Assembly: GCF_003590095.1 (NCBI RefSeq) | Contig: NC_039481.1 | Location: forward strand, 9,145,895-9,209,894 | DNA from: Trichoplusia ni | Lineage: Eukaryota; Arthropoda; Insecta; Lepidoptera; Noctuidae | Length of the DNA stretch: 64,000 bases | Reading direction: 5' to 3' | Part shown: piece by piece, positions 25,279-37,013 of the stretch | How the letters are laid out: each line of letters begins with the position of its first letter | How positions within the stretch are numbered: the first letter of the stretch is position 1 | The notes under the pieces: generated by a model | What the model saw: the letters and a program-made list of their open reading frames with translations, nothing else | The model's database searches: none | Told to the model about the DNA's origin: nothing | Made by a program: the position numbers and the translations under genes

Positions 25279-25503
25279 ATGGCTTCTGCCTCGAGGAGGG
25301 GTCTTGGTCAACTGCTCCAGCAAGGTTGGAACGAAATTCCTGAAGTTTTAGCATCAACGGGCCTCGCGTTCGCTGGTATTGGTTTGGCTACAGTGGGGTG
25401 CTATAACTATGTGAAAACTGATGGTGATAACAGGAGGTACAAGAGCACCTACGTCGTCATGAGATCAGACGATCCCAAAGCAAAATTAATTCGCAAAGAT
25501 TAA
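25279..25503 (+). CDS. NDUFA3-like small mitochondrial inner-membrane protein, 74 residues
   Basis: The intronless frame starts MASASRRGLGQLLQQGWNEI. One hydrophobic helix (about residues 26-45, LASTGLAFAGIGLATVGCYN) is followed by a charged tail with NRRYKSTYVV and RSDDPKAK. A short basic N-terminus, one helix and a small hydrophilic tail are typical of supernumerary respiratory-chain subunits. The W-NEIPE helix entry fits insect proteins related to complex I subunit NDUFA3/B9; a COX accessory subunit is an alternative. AATAAA at 25562-25567 lies 59 bases past the stop. The ATG context (AACACAATGG) is reasonable. It is transcribed divergently from its paralogue across about 520 bases. Confidence 0.75.
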   Translation: MASASRRGLGQLLQQGWNEIPEVLASTGLAFAGIGLATVGCYNYVKTDGDNRRYKSTYVVMRSDDPKAKLIRKD

Positions 25504-27379
25504 GTATAGTTCGTGTAAATCAGTTGCTGCTGTTGTGGAATGTTAGTTACAATTATTATGTAATAAATGCCCGTTTATTGAAGCTGTTGTTTATTTTCGT
25601 ACATATTGTATTAAAACTGTTTATAGTGAAAGCCAAAGTGATAGCAATTTTGAGATATGATAAGATGAAACTAACGCCAAACTGGAATTGTCATAATAAG
25701 AAGTGAAATGAAGGTTAATAGAATTGGAACAATTAGCACTGTTGAACGTAGCAAATCTACAACATTCGTAGAGAAATGTGAACTAATTAAGTTTGGATAA
25801 ATGAAACTAGAGCAAATTTTTTTATCAGTTATTTATTTTGTTTTATGATCATTTTTAAAAGCTGCGCATTGTGTCAGAGCCAGGGCCCAGGGGTGTCATG
25901 AATTCATAAAGAACTTATTATTAAAAAACCACTTAAAAGTATCTTGACATTAATTTTATTTGTGAATGAATGAACTCAATTGTTTCCAGACTTGGGTCTA
26001 TGAAATTTTTGGTAATTATAAAGGAAATATTCTTAAAAACCCACTTACCAATTTAACCTTTGTTCAAGTACTTATCTACCTTCTGTCTAACCACTGAACC
26101 TGAAAGTTCCTTTGTCTTACTGAATAAATAAATATTTATAATGCTTGACCGAATGATGAAATTAAAGTATCTAATAAACTTCACTACACCACACTGCTTA
26201 AACTTCACTACTTGTAGATTATTAGATACCTGGTAAAGTCCGGAATTCACGCATGTTGGAAATGGTTATATGCAGAAACAGATATCAGCACCCTTTTACC
26301 AACAAGTGATGTTATTACAACCAGTCCACCATTTCACCTTACATTTGAAGCATTTTCTCTGCAATTTTTTTCATTGGTTTAATAAGATCAAAATTTTTGG
26401 ATAATCAGATTTTATTTGTCAAATATCCTATTTATATACCTGTTAAATTAATCTTACAGTTTTTAGATGATACAGATAGGTACCATCACAGACTATAGCT
26501 TATACCTAACAATATTTCAGAGAGTATACTTTCGTTGATGTATTCATTATTACTGTCCAAAATATTACAACTAGAGATGTCCAGGACTTCCTACATAAGG
26601 CAATTTTTAATCGCAGTAGGATACCAAACATGTCTACTGCTTTATATTTATTCACATGATTACTTTATAACTTATCACTTAATTTTTAAAAATACATGTT
26701 ACATAGTCCTTGACAACTCTTATGGCTGATGCATATTAGCACACAATCCTTTGTATGAAAGTTAACAACAGACTCAATCCAAAATAAGACCTCTTTCAGA
26801 TACATACCTCAGAAATGGCATTTATATACATTGATTCTTAAAGCTAAATTTATCACCACATACTAAAAAGAATTATATTAATCTTAAATGTAACCCTATA
26901 TGTAACTTTTGTTTGATTAAATTGCATGCAAAATTGGGTTTATTAAAATAATAAGATAAGATAACACTTCATGTAAATGTAACTGATAAGCATCTTTTGT
27001 TTCAAGTATCAATATATTACAGGCATATATGGTACTTAAACATGCACTTATTGTGCAGGCATTATTATACAAAATACTTATGCTAAATGGCAGACTTCGG
27101 CAAGCAGAAACTTATATCAATCAAAATATTATTTTCTATTCAAATGATATTGCTTACGAAGCAAAGCAACAGACATACTGATCAAACAAAACTCCTCCAC
27201 CATGATCACTTCTCCAAGTAAAGAGGAAAAAAAGAAAACAAAAATAAAAACAAAATGCACTTTCGCTTTACTAAAATATTCACTTCACAATTTAATATCA
27301 CAATCACTGCACTGTGAGGTCTGATGTCTGTGTGACCTTGGAGTTATCTGAACAAGAAGGCCATCACTGAACGCCGATG
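25504..27379. other. Spacer between the small gene and the RFC1 3' end
   Basis: This AT-rich 1.9 kb holds the 3' ends of two convergent genes. TTTATT at 26939-26944 would give RFC1 an AATAAA about 440 bases past its stop. No frame here looks coding. Confidence 0.4.
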
Positions 27380-30300
27380 CTATTTCTCTTTTTTCTTCTT
27401 ACTGGTTGACGGTTTCGCCTTAGTCTGACTTTTGGTGGCTTTCGGCTTGTCTGTTTCCTTAGTTTTCTTTTTCTGTAATAGTAAAATTAATAAATTATGT
27501 TGTTTATTGCTCTTGTTGAAGGAAACATATGTTACCTAAAAACAATAATTTAAGCTTCTGAGAAAAAGGAACAAATCTAAATAATACATGTTTTTTCAAG
27601 CATACTGACGAAATCGAAAGTCTTGAGTTCCAAAGTATATCCTTGACTTGTTGCATCTTAGTATGTTCCGTCCCTAAGAAAAACATTGTTGCTTTAGTCA
27701 CACGGAATGCACGACCTGACTATAGTAACATTTTTAGTTATTGCAACTTTGTGACGTCACTATACACTTCGCCTCACCTTGATGAGCGCATCATTCTCGG
27801 GGTCACTGTCGGGCGGCTCGTCGTCCTCGGCCTCGGCCTCGGCCTCGTCCTCCCCGGCCAACTCGTCGTCCGCTTTCGGCTTCCCGCGCTTGACGGCGGC
27901 CTGCGCATACGGCAGCGCGCGAGCGTTCTTGTTGTACGTGCGAGTCATGGCCGCCTTCACCTGCGAATACATTATGGAACATATTGTAGGGTGATCTTAG
28001 TGTTACAATCGAATAATGGAAGTGACGCTTTTTAAACTACTACTACTACCATGCTGAGAAATATATCCTAGTGTCCCAGAGGTTTCACATGCAATCAAAT
28101 CACATCCACAGGGACAAACACTTTAGCAGACACATGTAATATCAGGTACGAGTTTTGAGTTCTTACCTTCGAATCTATAAGTGCAGTAGGATCCCGTTTC
28201 CCTGGCCATAAGGACAGTTCTACCAAAGAGTCCAGGTCCTCCCTCAGCAGGTGGTAGGACTCCAACACTTCAAGCGACTTTGTTACGCCATCAAGTTTGT
28301 CCTTGATAAGAGGATTTACGATAGCGTCGCGAATATGACTGCTGTAGTCCAGGAAGATGGAAGATTTTGATCCCGATGTGCTAAGGAATAAGATTTAATA
28401 TTAAATGAAAATGATTTATTCAAACTTAAGGTACCGAGTCTACATCTACATTCCCAGTCCTCCCTATCCCTATTCATTTTACAGGCACGCTACGTGAGTT
28501 AACTCGCTACATTAATATATAAAATAGTAAGACAAATTGAAGTGTATTAGTGTGTCAGTTGTAAGCCAAAAAATTGTTATTAGCTTTCAATAAATCAGTA
28601 TAAAGGAAGCCTTTTTTTATAAGGAAACCATAGGAGAACTCTTTGGATTGGACACCCACGAAACCCAAAGACTTTAACTTTAACACAGCTTCATATCAAG
28701 ATGTTTCGACAGAGTATTACCTGAGCCGGGTGTGAGCGTGTATCTCTTGGCAGAGGCGCTGGAACTTGGTTGCGCGCGAGTTCTTGCCGAGCCAGCCCGG
28801 GAACTGCGTGCGGCCCTTCTTCTGTCCGGACATCTCGAACCCGGGGATCACTGAGCTCAATATTGCCTGCGTATTTAGAAAACACTTGTAAATCATGTGT
28901 TTCACTTGCTGTTAATAAAACATATTGAAATCTTATAACTCTCATAAATCTTAGCTCTTGCATACACATTAATTTAACTTTTAGCATTTATTCATTTATT
29001 ACACGACTAAACTTGTGATTAATAGGCAACTGAAAAACATACTCATATAATTCTAAATACCCAAATAATACATATAAATGACAACCAGACACAGCACAAT
29101 ACCTTTGTAATAGATCCCATATATCGAACCCACAAGCTCCGTAATAGCAGCCAGGGTCACCAACCACTAGACCACCTTTCGAGTCAACACATACCAAAGA
29201 CGTGTTATCCGATATGAATCCTATTTTAACGTTACCTGTGTCGGCAGGAGACTCCACGCTTGGCTGCGACGTATCTTGCTTTCGACCAGGTCTCCCAAAC
29301 TGATACTGTCCGCAGCTCTGCTTATCCTCTGAAGGGTTTCATGCCTAAAACATAACATAATTATAACATATATGGATGGTTGGTAATCAGTTAGGATTTG
29401 GTTTAAAATGTTAAAATTAAAAACCTTCTAAGTAAAAACTTTTAGCCCCCACCACTTTAAAAAGGCTCGACAGATTTTAAACAAACATGTCCTAGAACAC
29501 AGCACAGATATTAGCTCTAAACCAAAACAAACTAAACTGAAATTGTTCGACCCTATCGGGAGCTATGGTACCACAGACAGACAGACACTTCAAATAACAC
29601 TCCCCTCTTAAGTGGGACTTAAGAATGTGCAGATTAGTAAAAAAAATATTGTAGTCATACTTGGGACATCGAGGTTCGACCGTCAAGTAGTTCTCTTGAA
29701 CGAACAGCGGCCCGAGACTGTAGTCGAAGAAGAAGAGGTCGCTCTTGTCGCTGATACTCATGGTCTTGTGTTCCTCTGCTGAAAATACCTTTTCTATGAC
29801 ATCCCAGGGGCCCTGAAATACATAAATATATCTTGAAATTTGAATGCTTGTAGACAAGACACATTGCTCAAAGTGCTAAAGTTCAGTCGATTTGAACTTT
29901 TTTATTTGAAACTACGCTAATGCAGTGTAGCATTGCCGAAGTGAAAGGCTCAGTTGGGCTTTGCAGGGCTCCAATTAGCTTCGGTCTTTGAAAGCCTGTT
30001 TACAGAGGATAAAAAAGATTTCACGGTTCTTTACACTTTTTATGATTTTGTCTTTTATGCAATTTTTATTTTTGCATTCAGCATGTAACTTGGATGTAAC
30101 ATCCACGGATGATTGGATGTACGTACCCCTATCAATCTTACTATTTGGGATCAAAAAGTCTCGTTATCCTTAGTTACATTATACGAAGGGAAGTCTAGTT
30201 ACCAGTCGGAAGTCCTTCCTGGCGACCTTGGCGTCTGCCCGCAGAGTGTCGGGGTCGCTGGCGCCGGCCGCCCACAGCGACAGCAGGTTGAGCGTCTGGC

Positions 30301-33300
30301 GCACGTCGTGTCCGGCCGACACGATCAGCTGCGACAGCGCGTCCGCCGGGATACGCACGCCCTCCTTGCAGCATATCGATAACATGGCCGCCTGCACACA
30401 ATCGAAACATTGTAATAGGGATGGTGACAACGATTTTTTTCAGTGTCCGTCTTGTCGTGCGTAATAATGGATACGTTTTTTTTCTTGCTGACGCGCAAAC
30501 ATAAATTGATCAAATTATGGTGAATGAAGCTTAGGTATGACGTCACAATATTGTATAAATTTTACGATATTATTACGTCGCACGTCGTTTACTTAAACTT
30601 AAAAGCAGTTTATCTTTGTCAATTTTCGTTATTCAGAAAAAGGGGAAAAAAGGGTCGATCGTAAGTATAAGTATCATCTGCTATATCTTTTTAATGATAC
30701 ATTCGATTCTTATGAAATTCAGCTGTCAATAGCATAAATCGCATCACAGTTCGTCGATCCTTTCAAAAGCTCCGATGTCATAGCTACAAACAAACACATT
30801 AAAATCAAACAACCCTCATAAGATATCTAGTATGTCAGTTAGTATTTGTACCTTTATCTGTTCAAGTTTAGGTCTCTGAAAACGGAGATCGTAGCAGTAG
30901 TTGACAAGGGACCTCATCTTCTGACTGTTCCTGTCGTTGCACATGCATATTATAGGCACCGATGTTGTCTTGATCAACCCGATCAGCTCTTGGAGGCCAC
31001 CTGGAAGACAATAAACGCAGTATATTTAGAATTCAGATGGGTCAGTTACTTAAAAAAAATGTTTTTGAATATAATAATACCTCGGTCTTCATTTCCCGCC
31101 ATGCCGTCAACTTCATCCATGACTAGAACATGTTTCTTCGATAACGCTTGTTTGCCAACTTGCCCTGCAGAACATTAAAAAACATTTTTTCTTTTTATTG
31201 ACGTCTGACAGCATCCCGAAAATAGTTCAGTGAAACGGTATTAACATAATAATATAAACGTAGTTTTTCAGGCGAGGAGGGTTTTGGAATTCAAGGTATC
31301 CAAATACATATTAAAAATAAATTAAAACTGGTGAAGCGATTTAGAAATAAGAGAGTAACAGACTGTCAATCAGTTACTTCAGCATTTACTATTCAGTTAT
31401 TAAATAATAACAATCATATGTTACTGGAATGGACTATCAATTCATACGAAAACACTAATTGATCAGATAAAATTGTGTTTACCATGAGCGTATCCAGAGA
31501 GCGAAGTCATGTTGAGAAGCTCCCCAATCTGCTCCTTGATGAGCGTCTTGTTCCTGGTGTCCGAGGCGTTGAATTCCACCATATCGAAACCCATCTCCTT
31601 GCAGACTAAGCTTACTGTAGTTGTTTTACCTAAAAACATATTTTGGAACATGAATAAGGAAGGAAATAGTTTCATCAGTTACACGATGAAATCAATACTA
31701 AATCAAGTATTTTTTTAAATAAAACTACTATAAGTAGCAACATTAACCAACGACCCAGGTACCACTGCACGCTGGAGTGATACGATTTAGGCGGACCTTC
31801 GAGCGCTTCAAGCATGACCGGCGAGAAGCTTCGCGGTGGGTTTGTATAAAAAGGCACACGAATATATTATATACATTTCAATAAACAAACCTTTCAAATC
31901 TCGAAATAAGAGAACTCACCTACACCAGGAGGACCCGACAGCAATACTGCTTTATAATAACCTCCGTCGTCGTTGTGTGCGTAAGGATTAGGTTTTGGTA
32001 ATTTAGCTTGTCTGTTCACATACCATTTTGTTAACCAGTTCATTAGTCTGAAAACCGAAAATAAGCTGTAAGATCAGCCAAATAAGGCATCCTTCGGCTT
32101 GGCATTGAGCTATTGAAATCGATATCTGTAAATGAATGTGTGAGTTCACCCTATGTCGTACAGAAGTTTGCGTTTTTGCGAACCATAAAAATGTAAAATC
32201 AGAACTAGATATTGTATTTTCTTCTACGAAAAAGTACCGAAATTAATGAAACAAGTACCTTTTACATTTAATTAGAACTTAAAAATTAATACAAACTTCT
32301 TAACGTTGCTTGCATCGCCGTGTTGCCCAATAATTTGTTTGATGTTCTGAGGCTTGTATTTCTCCACCCACATGCTAGCATTAGCTGGATGCTCGGTAAA
32401 TTCTGTGGTTGTGCCTGTAAATGAATTTTACCTGTTAACAACTGAATACTGACTGATAGGAAAGGGAAATTGCAGGCTCCATTGGATACAGGTTGTCTGT
32501 TGCGTTTGCCGTGGTGTATCGCTCAGTGCATCTTGTATAACCTTTGAAACACGACAAACGATGAATAAAGACGAACCGCGGCAGGTTTGTTTACGATATA
32601 ACCTGTGGCCACCGTAAGGTCATATGCACACTATCACTTGATCAGCTAATAGGTCAAGAAGAAGACGGGTATGCGTTTTACGCTTTCTTATGGGGAGTGA
32701 GGGATGGACTCTCTACACCCATCCCTCGAGAAAGAGTCAAAAGGACTAGGGTCAGCTAGAGTCGCGCAGCTGCGCAGATACCTTGAGTCTGGCTTAAGCG
32801 TTAGAAGGGGCCCGGGGTGGTCTTAATTGTGGGAAATCCTACATATCACATCGCACTGTTACCTTGATGCGGGTTGAAATCATTTCATCCCAGAAAATAA
32901 AAAAAAGGTATTTTTACGATATCATGGACGGTCCGTGTTCGATTGCGGTGGATGACGCTGCCGGTGCGTCCATAATATCGGTGATCGATTTATCGAGGTA
33001 CACTTGCGAGGCGTTGGGTGCAATGAGGCAATGGGTTAATTCATATATAATACACTTACGACTGACTTGACTCGAAGCTTTACTTGAACTTGGTTCAACT
33101 TTAATTCCAACTTTTTCTTCCTTAATATTTTTAGGACTTTTCACCTTATCATGATTCTTTGATTCATTAACATCTAATTTACTCCTTGAAATACTAGTGG
33201 TCGATTTTGATTCCGTTTTTATTTTGTCCATTGGGCTCTTCTTTGTTTTGTTTTCAACATGATTGTCTGTGTCTTTTACAGATTTGTCTTTTGGACTCAA

Positions 33301-36004
33301 TTTATCTTTTGAAACTTTCTTGACTGGGCTCTTTTCTTTCTTGATTTCTTTTTTACTTTCAGATTTCGTTGGTTTGCCTTGTGATCTGTCTGTGATCATT
33401 TTGAGGAATTGATCTTCGTTTATAATAGGTATTCCTAGTTCTTCTGCTTTTGCCATTTTGGCCGGGCCGCCATCTTCACCAGCTAAGACATGGGTTACCT
33501 GAAAAGTAGTTTTGAGAATACCCATTAATACAAAATAATGCTTGTGAAGTCAAGAGAGATTGGACCCTGTTGTGAAAGCCTTTTACCATTTCGTAAATAT
33601 AAGGTATAGTTACCGGTACGGATCTTGAGCGCTGACCTTCACCTGCTCAGAATTTTTTTTTGTGTCACTTTTGCAGTATGAAGTGAGGCGCGGGGCGGGC
33701 TAAAGTGCAGTGATTGGCCCGCAGCGCATCGCGTGATAGCCGTCATGAGTGATTGGTTGAAATTCGTTCTTTGATGCAGTTAAATGCACGGCGGCTTAAG
33801 GCTCAAGATTGGCGTTTTATTTTGTCATGAGTATACGATGCGCAAAGCGATCCCCACTCTTCCACCGAGCGCTCAAGATCCGTACCAGTAACTATAGTAT
33901 AGGGAGGTTTGACTAAATGACTACTAACCTTTTTGGTCACCCCACTTTTAACAACTCCACCATATTGGTTGATTGCTGCTGTTATTTCGTCTTTCTCAAA
34001 CGAGTCGAGGACACCAGTCAGTACAAACGCGCAGTCCTTTAGGCAATCATGTTTTCCCTGCAATCATACTTAGATGTTCTTTTAACAGTACTTTTGTCTG
34101 TGACAGCAGATAGTTGTTTTCATTACATTTTTGGAAATACAGTAAATTACAATAAAAGCATAGTTTTAAGATGTCGCAAGAACTATTTTTTTAAGTTCCA
34201 CAAAATCTGGCGAAAGTATAAATTAATTAAAAACGTTAAACTAAAGTAAGTTAGTATTGAAATGATTTCGTACCTCTGGGATTTCCTTAGCTCCTAGATT
34301 TTTGGGACCAGATCGGTTTAAATAGCTCTTGTATAAAGCTGCAGAATGCATTTTTCTTTCATGTCTTTCTTCATCAGTAAGCACTGCAAGCAGAATAACA
34401 ATTTTAAAAGCTCACATTTTAGAAGGTTATTCCTAGTTCACAAGTACTTAGTATCTTTTTACTCTAGCCCACTAAGCCCTGTTCCAACAATCTAATGTTT
34501 GCTGTTTTGGGAATGAGAACAATTATTTAAAAAACAAAAAATATATATTTTAAACTAAGCCCATACCTGACTCATTCAAGCTTTTATTGAATTTCTTTTT
34601 CTTATTTTTGTTCTTATCATCACTGTCATCAATAAACGATGAATCCATATCTTCATCAATTTCCTCAGACTTTGTTTTGCTTTCATTAAGTTTTTTCTTT
34701 TTATTACTCAGATCTGGGTCGCCATCCTCCAGAAATTCAGCAAATTTACGTTTACTATACTCCATTTTTGATTTCTTTGAACTGTTATTTGAATTGGAAA
34801 CTGTTTGATTATTTTTATTTGTTTTTGATGTTTTACTTTCAGTACCATCATTTCTTGAAGGTGTTTTACTTGTTTCTGATTCTTTATTTAATTCTAAGTT
34901 ATTATTCTTATTTTTCTTTTTTGATGGGGTTTTGTCTGTTTTATTTGAATCAGTCTGAACAGTAGGCGATTGTTTTTCTTCTTTAATTTTAGAGGAACTG
35001 GCTTCTTCATTTGATTCCAATTGCTCATTGTCTATTTCTAGAAGGCTCTTTTCAAACTCATCGTCAGAATGTATGCCTAGCTCTGTTTTTTTCTTTTTAT
35101 TAATTAATGGCTTTGTTCTTTTTATTGGTTCATTGCCAAACATGTCTACTACTTTAACCTCTTTAAGAGCTGGTTTTGGTGATTTGATTTTGTTAGTTGC
35201 TTGTGTATTATTAGTTTTCTTCTTGGTTGAAAATATTTCTTCATCAGAATCATCTTTTATTATGGCTCTCCTTTTAACATCCTTTTTCTATAAAAATAAT
35301 GAATTATTGTTACTTGAAGGTACCTACTGTTAGCAACACTCAAATAACTGTAGTATTGTAATATATAATATCAGAAAAGTTACCTAGAGTGGGGAGCTAC
35401 TGATTAAAAAAAAAGAAACCGTGTAAAATTTTTGAGAAAGGCTATATTAACAGGATCAGAAAGAATATGAGTAATATGATATATTTCTGTATGTAGTGTT
35501 TCTTTAGTACCTTAGGTTTAGTGATTTGCACATCAGGCGACTCTGGTATCACATCATCATCGTCTTCAACGGTGGGTTTTGGAGTCTTCTTCAGCTGAAA
35601 GAAGGTTCTTATATCCTGGAAAACATAAGTATTTGTTGACAACTGACGTACATAACCATTATGACAAATGCATCTATTAATATATATATATTAATTGTAC
35701 CTTTAGCATTCTAATAAATAATATAGTTAACTGATAAGATTAAGATTGTTAAGTGTATACTTGCAATGATTTACTTTAAAGATAAATACTGGAAATGCAG
35801 GTACCAAAACATGTTGCATAAAACGCAGTTGATGTCTTTATGAAAAAAAGTCTATAATTACCAAGAATGTAGAATTATTCGGCTTAAGTGTACTTTAAAA
35901 ATTTAAATCAAATTACAAATAAACATTTTTTTGCAAACATTTACACAAAAGTCGCTACAAATATTATTACGGTGCGTAACTTTATTTGTACTTACTCTAG
36001 ACAT
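27380..36004 (-). CDS. RFC1: Replication factor C subunit 1 (clamp loader large subunit), 1074 residues
   Basis: Eighteen exons join in phase: 36004-35996, 35615-35511, 35287-34567, 34383-34274, 34057-33929, 33498-33060, 32414-32297, 32047-31920, 31629-31483, 31164-31081, 31000-30852, 30391-30203, 29812-29661, 29344-29236, 28866-28721, 28380-28167, 27960-27778 and 27472-27380. The first exon is only three codons (MSR). The protein starts with a PCNA-interaction-like DIRTFF, then a Lys/Ser/Asp-rich disordered region to about residue 315. A BRCT domain follows (CAFVLTGVLDSFEKDEI, VTHVLAGEDGGPAKM). The AAA+ core has Walker A SGPPGVGKTT near residue 582, Walker B LVMDEVDG near 650, and VEFNASDTRNK. 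The C-terminal RFC1 domain includes DKSDLFFFDYSLGPLFVQEN and SRAADSISLGDLVES, and the protein ends in a lysine-rich tail. RFC1-5 loads PCNA at primer ends in the nucleus. Length and order match animal RFC1 (human ~1150). Confidence 0.96.
29095..29190 (-). mobile_element. tRNA-derived SINE fragment in an RFC1 intron
   Basis: On the minus strand the stretch reads GGTGGTCTAGTGGTTGGTGACC, an A-box-like start, and later GTGGGTTCGATATATGG, a B-box. It has the spacing of a tRNA-like head but cannot fold as a functional tRNA (degenerate stems, no good anticodon arm). The surrounding intron (28867-29235) otherwise has no features. Confidence 0.55.
31740..31855 (+). mobile_element. Non-LTR retrotransposon remnant in an RFC1 intron
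   Basis: GCGGACCTTCGAGCGCTTCAAGCATGACCGGCGAGAAG closely matches GCGGATCTTCAGGCGCTTCATGCCGATGACTGGCGAGAAG at about 47522-47560. The fuller copy at 47430-47650 reads as the C-terminal end of a reverse transcriptase ORF, so this is a shorter piece of the same 3' end. Confidence 0.5.
33605..33896. mobile_element. MITE-like element, 292 bp, in an RFC1 intron
   Basis: The 29-base left arm (33605-33633, TATAGTTACCGGTACGGATC...) is matched by its complement at 33868-33896 with one mismatch. The interior is GC-rich (GAGGCGCGGGGCGGGC) compared with the host intron and has no reading frame. A TA duplication is possible but the target site is ambiguous. It ends only 32 bases from the donor of the upstream BRCT exon. 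Confidence 0.7.
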
Positions 36005-37013
36005 GATGTAATTAAAATAATGAAATTGTTATGTTGAAAAAAGTTTTCATCGTACGTTCAATATTGATATAATTGTGGGTTTTACAGAAACTCACAGATT
36101 TACAAAATATTGTATTTATAACGATAACGACCACTTCGCCGCGAATTAGACTTTTTGACAGCTGTCTTAACGAAAAAATATGGTATGAACGGGATCAAAA
36201 AGTTGCCAGCAGAAATATCAGAGGTGGTTTTTATTCATCCATAAAAACGAAATATAATGTACTTGTAAATGATGTTTAAAATAAAGTTTTTTATTTTTTT
36301 TATTATTTTACAAAACCTTAGAGGTTGTTCAGATCTGAGGAACACGGATGCGACCCATCCGATGCGTCGTTTGTGAGTTGTGAGTGAGCTCAGCGCATAC
36401 AGCTTTTGTTCAAGCATTCCGTTTGTTCTTTCCAAGCGTCAGCGATGTGCGAGATGCATAAGTGGTAGGAGCGCGACATGTGGCGGGTTCGATCCCCGCT
36501 TAGGACAAGCATTTGTGGGATCCACGAATGCTTGTCTTCAGTGTGGGTGTCTTTGTTAGACAAGCATGTTACTTGAATATTTGTTAGGCCCCGCGTCATA
36601 AAGATTGCATTCCTTAATGCGGGAGTAGTTTTTAGAGATGAAATAAGCAGGGATTTAACATTATCCATTTTGGACAATTCTGCAATCACTGCTCGAAATA
36701 ATAATTAATAATATTAAGTCTTTCAGTAAATATGACTAATGCGCAAAACCCAAATGCTTTATTGAAACTACCAGACACGCATAAATCATGATTTCTGTAG
36801 GACAGAGATGAAATGACTTTGGATCTAAAGTAGGTACTTACTTTGAACATGAAGCGTATGAATGCTATTAAAACAAGGTTAACATGTACCAATATATTCT
36901 TAATAAACCTCAAATACATCTTAAATATCCAACATGTCTTATACAATAATAAGTACTAACTAAACATCCTACAAATAAACAACCTATCAACATAAATCAC
37001 ATAAGAAGTATCG
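36005..37013. other. Spacer between RFC1 and the 593-residue gene
   Basis: The RFC1 promoter and leader should lie just above 36004. A SINE occupies 36455-36630. TTTATT at 36758-36763 could terminate the minus-strand membrane-protein gene, about 250 bases past its stop. Confidence 0.45.
36455..36630 (+). mobile_element. tRNA-derived SINE, plus orientation
   Basis: The sequence contains GGCGGGTTCGATCCCCGC (36482-36499), a perfect Pol III B-box, preceded by a partial A-box side (AAGTGGTAGGAGCGCGACATG). A tail follows with ACAAGCATTTGTGGGATCCACGAATGC and, near 36612-36630, CCTTAATGCGGGAGTAG. The same tail motifs appear, mostly reversed, in copies at 43483-43760, 45113-45290 and 48186-48341. The tRNA half is incomplete, so it is not a tRNA gene. 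Confidence 0.65.

Noticed and set aside
27643..28035. 130-codon plus-strand frame
   Set aside because: It is antisense to an acidic RFC1 exon; the repetitive Leu/Gly/Ser composition reflects complemented Glu/Asp codons.
30113..30464. Several overlapping frames on both strands
   Set aside because: Only the frame matching the RFC1 C-terminal domain has homology-like features; the others are shadows of that GC-rich exon.
36470..36500. Possible tRNA gene on the plus strand
   Set aside because: Only the B-box half is well preserved; no acceptor or anticodon stem can be drawn.
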